From NCBI RefSeq assembly GCF_963678635.1, contig NC_087068.1, positions 12,032,027 to 12,096,026 of the forward strand: a stretch of DNA of 64,000 bases. Reading direction: 5' to 3'. Below are positions 10,601 to 20,295 of this stretch, in pieces (the first letter of the stretch is position 1; the number at the start of each line of letters is the position of its first letter). The notes beneath the pieces were generated by a model. The model was not told the origin of the DNA, made no database searches, and saw only the letters and a program-made list of their open reading frames with translations. A program made the position numbers and the translations under genes. Source of the DNA: Symsagittifera roscoffensis. Lineage: Eukaryota > Xenacoelomorpha > Acoela > Convolutidae.

Positions 10601-10760
10601 TTACCCACTCGCCCGTATTGCTAAACTACACTACGGCAAAGACGGATGCGCCCGATCCGCCGATATCAAAACTGTTACGAGCGAGCTGACACGACCGACC
10701 GTAAAACTCGCACCTGTTCTTCCGTCTTTAGGGGCGGAGGATGTTGCAGCGCAAATGTAA
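7602..10760 (+). CDS. pol: BEL pol: reverse transcriptase, RNase H, integrase
   Basis: The frame is open from upstream of 7602 to a stop at 10758-10760, which lies inside the 3' LTR. It has no suitable AUG near its start (7746 is TTG), so it is presumably made as a fusion with gag-protease. It opens with the WYLPHHPV..KPGKVRRV motif of Pao-type RT. The YMDD catalytic motif falls at about 8138-8150. RNase H begins near 8669 (FGDSS). The integrase zinc finger is at about 9640-9770 (HAHQG and CITC). The catalytic core has D near 9865 (DYFGPF), D near 10050 (SDNGTNF) and E near 10190 (GAWERLV). The end (GDLVWVVEP) matches the C-terminal domain of BEL integrases. No internal stop is present. Confidence 0.93.
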   Translation, partial: RLDKDPLLREKYTETIREDISKGYVITVNPHDPSSRAEREWYLPHHPVLNPNKPGKVRRVLNGASKFHGTSLNRSLLVGPDLLQNLIFVLLRFRQHKYAVSADIEGMFLQVGVLARDQPSLRFLWREDPTSSVVVHQYTRHIFGARDSPTCANFALQKTASDNQAEYPEAASAVVQKFYMDDYLDSFENTADALSLSKDLVAMLKLGGFNLTKFVSNVPEVTTALNPDNRKSNPSVKDICKSPDQSSHVLGLRWDHVKDTLVVSRGVDRPLDKAITQRTVLSFVSSVFDPIGLVAPYTVKARLLLKDIWRISGQKWDDDLPEEIKQQFLDWHSGLPLLGTLTIPRTYFTEPFDRCELHTFGDSSQDVFCAVSFLRARLAKSQKTELAFVFGKARVAPMKMLSIPKLELQAALLATRLKEEILKALTFKVSNVFMWTDSTTVLQWLNSCNKLPVFVGNRTGEILESTTIDQWNHVLSGDNPADTGTRGISSEALKDSSWVRGPSILRTCDWPFKPNTDVIKKIQLKGPLCDIDTCLETASTFVVDASSEKAPSIRLFKNWDKFSSIVKYKRVLAFMLRVLPSHKHFRTKTLEITDPSELDIAEQKLIYLAQSESFPAEVKILQSDKLITKKSRIAKYSPFIGPAGILRSTGRISRLVDTDFDSKHPIILDGRHRVAHMLIRHMHFQHAHQGLDYMRAVVQLKYIVLKLRWLLGNIENTCITCRKRKAKTVVPIMSDLPIERLGYKQPPFSNTGVDYFGPFQVPIRRSTEKRWGFLFTCLTTRAVHIELVPSLDTSSCVMGVERFIARRGTPKTILSDNGTNFVGAQKELLSCVQNWNKVAPAVFVHKGIKWKFNPPSAPHHGGAWERLVRSVKRVLYDILGNRRLTEEVLGTTLCLVEQLLNARPITPVSSDPHDLEALTPNHFILGHSAASFPSLSFEDNFDYKKRYARAQSYANAVWSRWLREYVPSLNKRAKWHNDSDVTLKTGDLVWVVEPDSPRGHYPLARIAKLHYGKDGCARSADIKTVTSELTRPTVKLAPVLPSLGAEDVAAQM
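10730..10741 (+). other. Polypurine tract of BEL element
   Basis: AGGGGCGGAGGA directly abuts the 3' LTR, as expected of the plus-strand primer. It is also coding, since pol runs through it into the LTR. Confidence 0.8.
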
Positions 10761-11226
10761 ATGTGCGAGAGTATAAATGCATATAAAAGTAAATACATAC
10801 AGGGACAGTAGCCAAGCGTATACATGGTGCGTCCCGGCGGGTTCGGCGCCGGTTCGAATCCCGACTAGGTCATTTCCTTTCTAGAACTCGAATGTGCACC
10901 GAACTTGATGGGATGCTCCGTAACCAGGTTCGGTCCCCCCAAAACCCATTTTAACCGTCTTTTCGCTCTAATTTGGTTCAGCCTTGGTTATGGCTGACCT
11001 TTAAAAAGAGCAATTTGTCTCAAGGACAAATACTGGCCATTTTTGCAGCTTGCTTTGAGTTATGCAGTTTATTGTGGCCGATGTTACCGATGATAAAGTT
11101 TGTTAAAATTATCGTTATATTTTCAAATTTCCGTTATATTTCCGGAGTTATTTTGCCGAGAAAATACTCATTAATTAAAGTGTTTAAAAACCGTTTTTTT
11201 TATAATCTTGGAGATTGACGCGCACA
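10742..11226 (+). repeat. 3' LTR of BEL element
   Basis: This 485-bp copy has the same sequence as 2002-2486 by eye, ends GCGCACA, and is followed by the target duplication ATTTT at 11227-11231. Confidence 0.95.
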
Positions 11227-11231
11227 ATTTT

Positions 11232-12392
11232 TATGTATTCGTGTTCTAACTTTTTGTTCCTTTCTTTATTTATGCCATCCAAGAGCACCGCATTTAAAAA
11301 CTAATGAAGTTTCTTAGCCTCAAAACGAGCGAAAACGCGTCTTTTTCTCCTTTCCTAAAATTTTGCAAATCTACATGTTTTAAACAAGTAAAGCTTCTGA
11401 AGAAACTCTTTACAAAATTTGAAAGCTTATTATATGCAAGTAAATTAATTTCAAAACAAAGTTCGTATTATCAATTAGGGTTTTGATGAATGGGCTAATT
11501 TTCGTAAAATATTTTATAAGTCTTTAGCATAAGTGTTCATTGGAGTATAGCAAGAAAAAAAGTTCAAGCGGGATATGAAACTGGGCCATCAAAAATCTAT
11601 AATTCTCACCACCTGATTATAATTGGCCACAAATAATTCATGTATTTGTTTTTTTTTCTGGTCCAACCACATTTTTAGTTACAATTATTGTTTTTAACGA
11701 TGGACTTTTTTCGAAATAGATAAAATCCATGTATTTTCATTTTCGATGTAACATTTAACTTTTGTGGCACATGCAAAGCGGGTATTTGTATGGTGAAAGA
11801 GTACAACTTTCTAAAAAAATCGGATCGAAAATACAGAAAATTCCCAAATAAAATTTTTCTGATCGATTTCAGTTTGCTTCAATTTTTTAGTAAGCAAGCT
11901 AGTCGTTCTGTACCGACTTTTGTTTGGCTCAAATTCTAAAAATATATTTTACCTAAACATAATTTTACCTGGGATAATTTAATCCTTCATTAATTGTTTC
12001 AAATTTAATTAAACGGAGGCAGGAAATCTATTTAACTTGAGTGTGGGGGACCAATTAAAAGAAAAACAGAAACTTTTTTTTTCTAAATTTTGAAAATTTT
12101 ATCAACGTTTTATAATTGACGTTTTCAAAAGCTAATTCACAGACACTGAAGAGCAGTTGGAGCATACAGGGCTTCCCCCTGATACGAGTAGTCTTGTCTT
12201 GGTTGGAAACCACAATGTTGAGCTACAAATTTACGGTGATAGTTGTCTTTAAAAGCCCTTCACTGAAAGCCAAAAATATATATTTTAGGTAGTTTTTGGT
12301 TTGCTTATGGAAATTGATAAAATGGATCTTGAATTTTTCTTTGCAAATGATATCAAGGTATGTAGCCTTGACTATAATCAGGATAATTTACC
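11232..12392. other. Gene-free A+T-rich DNA
   Basis: No credible reading frame is present. A motif CCCTGATACGAGTAGTCTTG near 12178-12198 recurs in variant form near 35856, 37052, 37730 and 38150, marking an old dispersed repeat. Confidence 0.6.
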
Positions 12393-12832
12393 CAGGGGTA
12401 GATCAAGGATTTTTTTGAGGGCGGATTTTTAAAAAAAATTTGAATTTGAAGTTTTTGTCGATCTTTTTTAGGTTGACTAAATTGGCCTTTCCAGCTCTTT
12501 CAAAGCGCTAAAAAGACCCTGTTCTGGCCAAATACTCTGCGCCTTAGACAAAATTTTCAAAAAAATGGCCAAAAAAAGGCGTTTTAAGCACTTTTTTGAA
12601 AATGTTTACCCAAAATCGAGTTTCCTTGGCGCGTGCTTCCCCTCAAAAAAGTTTTGTTACCCAAGGTGCCTTTAGAAAAATTTTAGTAGATATTGGCGCC
12701 TCTAGAAAAAATTGAAGGGTCCGTCAGCCAAAAATGGATAATTCAAAGTAGTACAAAGGGGGGCCCTTTGGGTCGGTAGGGGGTCGAATCCCTGAGAAGA
12801 GGGTATCCGAGCCCACTCCAAATCCGCTACTG
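12393..12832 (+). mobile_element. hAT-type MITE, copy 1
   Basis: This 440-bp non-coding element has ends CAGGGGTAGATCAAGG and, inverted, CAGTAGCGGATTTGG. Its interior aligns with 61489-61896, sharing for example the segment near TAGGTTGACTAAATT and the one near AGTAGTACAAAGGGGGG. The flanks ATTTACC and ATTTTCC are a near-match target duplication. The second copy has a clearer 8-bp duplication, which points to the hAT superfamily. Confidence 0.8.
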
Positions 12833-13329
12833 ATTTTCCATTTTTTTTGGTATGATTATATCAGTACGAATCCCGACAGTTTTTTTTTCAATAGTCTTGC
12901 TTCATGCGCAATTCAAATATAACAGTTATGCGTTTTCTTTGTAATAGTGGACCAAATATGTAACTTCTATTCGTTTTTTACTTAAATTTTTAGGTAATTA
13001 TAGTTCCACAGCATAATAACAAAACAAAAAAACTAAGAAATTTTTAATAGAGAGTTTGATGTTTTTATGTTGAACTTGAACAAATGATTGGCGTAGTTGC
13101 GTTTGTTTTTAACATTTTGATTACACAATGCCATGTCTGATTTTTTGAGCGATTGCTTTTATTACAAAAAAGTATGTGCGTGTGAGTGTGTGTGTGTATG
13201 CGGAAGGGGGTAGTAGATTCAATGCAAACCTGTCATTATTCTGCCCGTTCCTTAGCAACGAGCCGCAGCCCCTGTAAAGGGGGCCTTTCTCATGCGCGAA
13301 TGACCTAATGCCTAATGCGCGAAAAATTT
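12833..13329. other. Spacer with a GT microsatellite
   Basis: A short GT-rich run lies near 13173-13200. No gene was seen. Confidence 0.6.
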
Positions 13330-13421
13330 GGTGTCAGGACAAAAGATACCATACCAAAAACTCCCATGACAAAAGATACCATACCAAAAGATCCCTTGTA
13401 TAAAAATCGCCCATACCAATT
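13330..13421 (+). repeat. Left terminal inverted repeat of MULE
   Basis: It is made of reiterated units like AAAAGATACCATACCAAAA and AAAAGATCCC, then AAAATCGCCCA. The inverted counterpart is at 14966-15066. Confidence 0.8.
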
Positions 13422-13674
13422 ATGAACAAAAATCATGATCAAAGTGTAAGCAGAAATAAATCTAGAGTAATGATATCTCAATTAGGTTCGCGCTATTGAA
13501 AAACAATGCAAATTTAAGATAACTAAATTTAAACTGGACTCATTTTTGGGATTATCATAGTGCCTACATGTGTTTAATTTAGTGTTAATATGGCATTGAA
13601 TTAGAATAACTTAATTGAAAATGTATACACTCTGCATTCCTTATCTCCCTCTTTAACTCATTGATAAGTCAAAA

Positions 13675-14612
13675 ATGAATTCTTTTACTTGGGGAACCTC
13701 ACAAAAAGGCCAAACTCTGATTACTCTTGATGGCAATGAAATTCAAAAGAAACGCGATACGAAGACAACGACACAGTGGCGCTGCAGCAAATGGAGATCG
13801 TATAAATGCCCAAAAACTTAAATCACTTCTGGGAGCGATATAATCTCACAGAGCAACGAGCATAGTCATGAGCTCAACGCAGGACGCTCAGAAGCTCGGC
13901 AACTAGTTCAACAAATGAAGGAGACAGTTAGGAATCAATTAAATCCAGTAAACAGCCAGATAATTGCAGCTAGTTTGCAATTGGTGCAGGACGAAAAAGC
14001 AACCCAACTGTCTTTGCCCTCCCGGTCGGCGCTAACGCGAACTTTGAACAGAAGTAACCACTGCCCACTATTGCCACAGATGACCGTCATTTCGAAATAC
14101 CCGATCGTTTTAAGCAATTTTTTCTTTTTGATAGCGGAAAACAAGATACGGAACGCATTATAATTTTTGCCGACATTGAGAACCTCAATGCACTTAAATT
14201 GTACAACAAAACCTGGCTTGTAGACGGTACTTTCAAAATTTGCCCCAGTCAGTTTTACTAGCTGTACACTGTACACATACAGATTGGCGGGTTTTATCCA
14301 CCTTGCGCCTACGCTCTGCTTAGCAATAAGCGCTTATCAATCTATAACAAATTCCTAACCGCACTCAAATCGCTTATCGGTGACGTAACCCCGGCAAGAA
14401 CTTTGATCGACTATGAAATTGCGGCTCTGAGTGCTTTTACCTCTCATTACGAAACGGACATTAAGGGATGCTGTTTTCACCTCTGTCAGAGGTTTATGCG
14501 AGAAATATCCGAATTGGGCCTTAAAAAGACGTACGAATCAAACAGCGAGCTAGTCTTAGCGCTGAATATGATTCCTGCGCTTAGTAAATTGCTCTTATTT
14601 ACGGGACGATAG
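13675..14612 (+). pseudogene. MULE transposase remnant with FLYWCH-like finger
   Basis: An AUG at 13675 opens a frame to a stop near 13820 that has the FLYWCH-like pattern, with WRCSKWRSYKCPK at its end. Downstream frames are shifted. About 13860-14080 encodes a segment rich in charged residues. About 14180-14612 encodes the transposase core: a WLVDGTFKICP segment, a QLYTVH segment, a D in LIDYEIAAL, and the CCFHLCQR block typical of MULE transposases. At least two frame changes and several stops separate these parts, so it is not functional. The intact protein would bind the terminal repeats and move the element. Confidence 0.82.
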
Positions 14613-14965
14613 GTTAGGGATAGGGGCCTGACGGCCCTTTGAGTATTGCGCCTAGCGAAAAAAAGTTGATCAAAATTGAGAATTGATATTTTTTATCAAA
14701 TAGAATGGCAAGTGACTCGTAATTGGCAAAGTTGGTTTGATTAATTGGAAATCCTTTTCAAGTTCAATTATAGTCTAAGTTGTTTTGAAGTTTGAGTTTC
14801 ATTTTAAAGGCACAGTGATTAGCAAGGTCATTTATGTTCGAAATTTGTGCAGCAGAAAATTTGCCGTTTCTTTGATTTCAACCGACGCTTTATTTTTGCT
14901 TTGATCGATTAACCGCTTTTTTTCATTTCTCAGGTTCTTTGTTATTTTATTATGGTATCTTATGT

Positions 14966-15066
14966 CGTGGGCGATTTTAGAACGAGGTATCTTTTGGTAT
15001 GGTATCTTATTGACTGGGATCTTCTCGTTTGGGATCTTAAGGTAAGGGATCTTTTGTGATGTAACC
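14966..15066 (-). repeat. Right terminal inverted repeat of MULE
   Basis: The reverse complement carries AAGATACCATACCAAAAGAT followed by AAAATCGCCCA, as in the left repeat. It has additional GATCCC-type units towards the outer end. Confidence 0.8.
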
Positions 15067-15074
15067 AAAAATTC

Positions 15075-16506
15075 ATCATCCAATTGGAACTCAGTATCCA
15101 AAAACTCAAAACAAATAAACAATAAAATCAGTCAGATTTTTACAGTTTATGCGGCGTTGATGGATTGAGAATTTTTGAGCATTCGGTTCTTTTCGCATGA
15201 GAATGGCCTCCTTACAGGTTGAGATTCGTAACTGAGAACCGGGCAGGCTAATAATGGATCTGCTTCTATTTGAAAGTAACTTGTTCATCAAGATTCGCCC
15301 TCCCTCACCCGATTGTATGCACTGTTCAGCCTATTTCGGCTCTTGTAATTTTGTGTTAAGCTCTGCGTAATTGTTTGTTTTTAGTTGTACATTTATAATT
15401 TCTTTATAGGTTCAAAAAGTTATACGAAATTACGGCAATTTCTGGGCTATATCTATTTTAGTTTTACAATATCACGGAATCTTCATTTGTACTGCCTTAC
15501 TTTTGTTTGATTAAAAAATGCAAAATCAATCTAGGAGTTCAAAACATGAACAAGTTTCACTCTGAAATCTTTACAAAAAAAGTAATTATATTACATTTTC
15601 ATCCTTTTTGTTCTACCTAAAACCGGAAAGAAAATAACATTTCGGGAAAAATGTGCACAACTCCATTTTTAAGTATCTACTTTCAATCAATTTTTAATGA
15701 AAAACATATTTATATACTTTCGAATTATTATCTCGTAAAATCACCCAGATTGGTAAAAATTGTTGAAGCAGCGAGAGAAAATAGCAATTAAATGGGTGTA
15801 AAGCTACAGGTAGTTTCCTACTGCGAAAAAACTAGTTTGACTAAACTCATTTCAAATAAACTCAAAACGGGTGAATTTTTCTTACCAAAAATTAGAAACA
15901 TTTGAAGAGACGATTGTGTTGAGAAATGAAAACACTCTTAATTGTGCTTTCATAATTAGAAACAGAAACTAACCTAGATTTGGAGTTCCCAGCGCAAATC
16001 AGTACCTTATTACATAAATTTTAGCCTGGTTCAGTAGTTATAACTTCAATAAATGTTATAATTCATATATTCAACCATTATCAGGTTGAATGAAATGTAA
16101 ATGAGTTTCGCTGTTGAAATTTTATTTTATTTTATTTTATAGCCTTTTTGTCTAATCAAATACTTTATTCACCAAAGAAGTTCCCGTTACGCTGACACAG
16201 AAAGCGGGTGGGGTTATTTGTTGCTTTGTAAACTGCGAGAACACAATTCGGATCTCGTTAGCAACAGTTTCCCCGTACTTTTTTCATAATTTTACCAATA
16301 TTTTTTTCAGTAATTTTACCACGTGTAAGTTATTTCGAAAACAGAATATTCGAAAAAAAAATTAGTCATTCTAGGTTATGGGTTAATGTACACGGATCTC
16401 TCTTGACAAGCATAACAGCCTTTGATATACTCTACGATTCACAGAACAAAAATTAAATCTCAGTCCTCGATTGCCGATTAAAGTTATTATTCCGACTTTC
16501 GTAACG
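15075..16506. other. Gene-free DNA between MULE and the large LTR element
   Basis: It contains a TTTTA microsatellite (about 16119-16142). A segment near 16385-16450 (CTCTTGACAAGCATAACAG) recurs near 47350-47410, marking another dispersed repeat. No gene was seen. Confidence 0.6.
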
Positions 16507-16510
16507 AAAT

Positions 16511-16920
16511 TGAGTTAGGACCGAGTTGGTTAACTCATAGAGTAATTTCGGATAGGGTACACCGTCTGCTCGTCACGCTATCTTATTTTCGGCCGGATAG
16601 ATTCGTGCAACTTCTTAGTCTAATACCGATCCTAATCTTACTCTTATACTATCTAGTCTCAGGTTGTTTAACTAGTCTCTGCTAGGCTCAATAGATCTAG
16701 GGTATACTGGTTTATTGCGGTTGCTGAAGTGCTCGGGAGAGTCCAACTAATTTCTAAGTTAAATTCAAATCTCTCTGGTGCTGAAATTACAAGTAACTTC
16801 AGCACTTACAAATAAGTGGGTTGTTAGTTAGATGGATCATGATTGGTTAATATTAAATACTTTACATTGGTAAAATATCTAAATTATCCAATCATAAAAT
16901 GTAGTTTAGATCAGGTTCCA
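16511..16920 (-). repeat. 3' LTR of the 18.9-kb element
   Basis: This 410-bp repeat reads TGGAACCTG...CCTAACTCA on the minus strand and looks identical to 34963-35372. Inverted CCAATCAT motifs near its minus-strand start could be CCAAT-type promoter sites. Confidence 0.95.
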
Positions 16921-18490
16921 CCCATCCGGGTTTTACAGAGTTTTTTAGAATAGTTCTTCTGCAATTCGAAGGATGGATGATGGAAGTTGGTGTTTGGCGA
17001 ACATCTTATTTCTTCTGTTTCCTTTTTGTTAAAGAAGTTCCAGGAAGCTGGAGTTAGAGACATAAGACGTTGTGTCTTCTAGTGACAACGACTAAGTCTT
17101 TGCAACAAACTCAAATCTGATTTCAGAATGGTTGGCTATGTCAGGTTTTTCTGTTCTGCGTGGAGAACTTCTTTTGTGTCTGATCTAGTTTGGGAATGGC
17201 GTGGAGATTGTGCGTGGAGGGGATGCCTGGTTACTCGGATCTGTACGTATACTTGAACATCGAGGTGGTCATTGGTCTAGTTCAATGAAGTCCTTTTCTG
17301 CGAAGTCAAGTCGTACTCTAAATCCTTTGAGTTGTGATTGTGAGTGGCATATCGATTGTGGTTGATCATTCTCTCTCGAGTGTAGTGGGGTCGTTTTGTC
17401 TTTAGATGTTCGTCCTTGGTGTTGTATTCTGATCTATGTATTGCATAATGTAATTTACATTTTATAAAACATTTATTAGTTTAATATTTTTTAATTATGA
17501 TTTTAGTTAGTTGTTTTCACAAAAGCTTTTTGTTTTAGTTCGGTTATTTTGAAGAGTTACTCACACTTGAGTAGCTCTTATTAAAAATAGTGGTGTGGTC
17601 ACAAAGCGTGGATGTAGCGCGGTGGGTTAGGCCAGGAGTGGGAGTATGATTTCATGCGGTTTTTGTGAGGGGTCCTGTTATGTGACAACGTTTTATGTTG
17701 GGTTTGTTGTGGTTTTTCTTATGTTTTGTTGGTTGTGTCCTTTTTTCAAAAATCAAATTGTTTGTGGTATGGGTTTGTCTTTCGACTTTTTTGTGTTTTA
17801 TTATTTCTTTCTTAGACTTTATAATAGTCTTCAAAAGAATAAATTATCCAGTTTTAAACTGGGTTAATCCGGTTTGGGTACCGTTGGTTTTCTTTTCTTA
17901 GTCATACTGTTATTTTATGATTTGTGGTGTTTAGTAAGCTGCGTTGGTTAGTTTGGTTTAGTGTATAATTCCTTTCCAACCGGGTTAAAGGAAAGTTTGA
18001 AACATGTTATTATATGTTAGAGTTGTTGAGTGTGAAAACTTGAAACTGAAATTCATTATTTTAAACAATTCTTCGTGGGCGAGCTGTGCGAGTGTGGATA
18101 GAATTTCTGTGCGAATGAATGAAAATATCAAAAGGTTAGTACTGCAATTGCATTTTATTAATTTACTGCATAGAATTCGGAAATTTACTGCTAGTTATGG
18201 GGGAATTTTAAGTTACAAATTTTCATCATAATTAAATTTACTGCTTGTGGGGAAAATTTTAGAAATGAATTTACTGCATTGGTATTAAATTTATAAATTT
18301 ATAAGTGTAAGAGATTAATAGAATTGTTGAAGTCTGTTTGATGAAGTTTGCGATCTTTATTTGTTTTTTGTGGTTTTTGTAGGTGATCGTCGGATGAAGG
18401 CTAAAAATCTAAGGAAAACATGGATAAGGTATGGTGAGTTTTTTAATATTTCAATTAGTTAGTTATATTCATTTAATTCATACTTACCTG
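16921..18490 (-). other. 3' non-coding region of the 18.9-kb element
   Basis: About 1.57 kb lies between the last stop codon and the 3' LTR. No frame here looks like a gene. The purine stretch next to the LTR is short (minus strand GGATGGG), so the polypurine tract is weak or atypical. Confidence 0.6.
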
Positions 18491-19341
18491 TTAGTCGTCG
18501 GGGAAAAAACCGTGGGGGAAGATGTCGTGAATTAGTTCTGAAGTTGTTAGTAGTTTAGCTAAGATGCGGATGATATTTTTAGTCTGAAGCAGTGGCCAAA
18601 GCAATTGAAGTGCCTTAATAGTGGTTAGTTCTTCAGTGGCAACTGCAAACTCATAAGGTGTGTTTTGGATTAGATTATATAATTTGTGATTGAATTTAGT
18701 GTTGTGGATGAATTCTAAAATTGGGATTTCTATGGGTTGTACAAACTCGTGTGGGAGAAGGAAGGGTCGGGATTCTTCGGCGTTGAAGGTCTTGGTGATG
18801 GGACAGAAGATGTACATTTGGGTTATGGGGTCATAATTACGAAGAATACCATGAAGGTTAGTATCTTTAATACAATATGTGAAATTTAGGAAAAATGGTG
18901 AAGTGTATTTGGAATTAATGAATTGAAAACGATGGTGTGGTTGTCTAGAGGGTGTGTGTAGGTCAAAGTGATTTTGGATGAAGCGATAATAACTATATGT
19001 GTGGGTTTGTTTAGTGCGCAACATAATATCGTGTGAGCAGTGTAAATCTCTTTCGTGTGGTGCAAGGAAATGAAAGGTTAGTGAAAATATTTGGAAGCGT
19101 TCTTTAAAACTTTCGTATGCTTGTGTGTCTGTTAGTGCTTCTGAAATAATGTGATCAAACTTTCGGTCGAAGATGTTTAGTGTAAATATATATGGTGTCT
19201 TGATGAAAAATTTCTCAGTAATTTGTGGATTAGCGAAGCGATCGTCGTCTAAGAATTGATCTTGGTTAGCTCTGATGATGTTGTGATCATAGTATTCGAG
19301 TGTATATTCGTTAGCTCTAGGTGCAGTGTGTGTTTTAGTGA
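18491..19341 (-). CDS. C-terminal part of 3'-terminal element protein (after frame step)
   Basis: The frame is open from just after the A6 run at 19342-19347 to the stop at 18491. It encodes about 280 residues in the frame one base back from the upstream Pro/Ser-rich ORF. It appears to continue that ORF: the upstream frame ends soon after the A-run, while this one has no good upstream start (its first AUG is at 19024). The product is soluble-looking, rich in aromatic and His residues, and lacks a clear membrane segment. I do not recognise the family. Confidence 0.6.
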
Positions 19342-20295
19342 TTTTTTATATCCAACGTAAGTAAATTGTCTAGCGGTTAGTGGTGTAGTGAGTCGATATA
19401 GCATGTCCGTATTTCGCTCTATATCGATGTGAGTGTTAGATAAAGGTAAGCAAAGAGGGTTAGTAAAATGATAATATGAGGTCCAAGAGAGAGTGGGCAT
19501 TAAAACGTATTCATCTACAAAGTTGCGTGTTTCGTTAGTGTCGTGGGGGGTGTTTAAGGTGTATTGTGGGAATGAGGGTAAGGTGATGGCTAAAAATTCT
19601 TTTGTGTTAGTATGCTTGGGGTGGTTGATGTATTCACGGGCTGTTCCTGGTTTTGCTGGGAAAGGATGGTTGGGGAACTTTCTTTTAAAAGTGCGGTAAG
19701 CTCTATTAGTGTTGAGTGAAGATTCAGTTGATGTGGATGATGGTGCTAATGATTCAGTATAATTTGAAGAGGGTGTAGGGGTAGGGGGGTTGGATGAATT
19801 TATTATGGAGGAGATTTGGTTTATGGTTGGGGTATTAAGGTGGTAGGGTTGTTGTTGAAGGGTAATAAAATTATCTAGCTCTGGGGAGATTCGGGGGGTG
19901 TCTGGAGAATGAGATGATTGGTCAGAATGGTATGAGGAGTAGGTTGGGGTAACTTGGGAAGCATAAGAGGGTGTGGGAGTGATTGGGTCAGGGTTATTGG
20001 ATAATATGGGTTGAAAAGGGGGTTGAGAAAAATTAGAAGAGTTATGAAAATTATTGGATGGGGTTGGTTCTGAGTCGGCAAATTCATCGGGGGTTTCAAT
20101 ATTCGGGTTATTGAGTTGTGAGATGGAATATAAAACTGAGATGTGTGAATTAGTATCGGAATTCATGCCTGATGTTACATTACTAGATGGAAAATCGGGT
20201 GGCGGAAAAGCAAAAAGTGGTATTATTGGGATTGGGGAGGTAAGATTGGTTGGGTGGGAATTTGATCGGTGTAGTGATCCAAGTTGGCGGCTCAT
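19249..20295 (-). CDS. Pro/Ser-rich 3'-terminal element protein, N-terminal part
   Basis: This 348-aa frame begins at an AUG that overlaps the stop of the envelope-like gene in ATGA (20292-20295). Residues 1 to about 220 are rich in Pro, Ser, Thr and Asn and look disordered. From about 225 the sequence becomes globular. At the A6 run (19342-19347) the frame ceases to match the downstream open frame and soon stops. The four-base overlap is the arrangement used for termination-reinitiation. The function is unknown. By position it could be an accessory or internal-virion protein, but nothing in the sequence proves this. Confidence 0.7.
   Translation of the reverse strand: MSRQLGSLHRSNSHPTNLTSPIPIIPLFAFPPPDFPSSNVTSGMNSDTNSHISVLYSISQLNNPNIETPDEFADSEPTPSNNFHNSSNFSQPPFQPILSNNPDPITPTPSYASQVTPTYSSYHSDQSSHSPDTPRISPELDNFITLQQQPYHLNTPTINQISSIINSSNPPTPTPSSNYTESLAPSSTSTESSLNTNRAYRTFKRKFPNHPFPAKPGTAREYINHPKHTNTKEFLAITLPSFPQYTLNTPHDTNETRNFVDEYVLMPTLSWTSYYHFTNPLCLPLSNTHIDIERNTDMLYRLTTPLTARQFTYVGYKKSLKHTLHLELTNIHSNTMITTSSELTKINS

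Larger units (their letters stand above)
2002..11226 (+). mobile_element. Complete BEL/Pao LTR retrotransposon
   Basis: The 9,225-bp element is bounded by two 485-bp direct repeats that begin TG and end CA and look identical by eye. It is flanked by a 5-bp target duplication ATTTT (1997-2001 and 11227-11231), the size usual for BEL/Pao. Inside, in order, are a Lys-like primer site, a 1.6-kb structured leader, gag with Cys-rich fingers, an aspartic protease (DTGS), reverse transcriptase (YMDD), RNase H, integrase with zinc-binding and D-D-E motifs, a C-terminal domain like that seen after BEL integrases, and a polypurine tract. The reading frame changes once between protease and reverse transcriptase. 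Identical LTRs indicate recent insertion. Confidence 0.96.
13330..15066 (+). mobile_element. Decayed Mutator-like (MULE) DNA transposon
   Basis: The 1,737-bp element is bounded by inverted repeats. The outer ends read GGTGTCAGGACAAAAGATACC and, inverted on the right, GGTTACATCACAAAAGATCCC. Flanks AAAAATTT (13322-13329) and AAAAATTC (15067-15074) form an imperfect target duplication. Inside lie broken remains of a FLYWCH-like finger and a MULE transposase core in the plus orientation. Confidence 0.85.
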
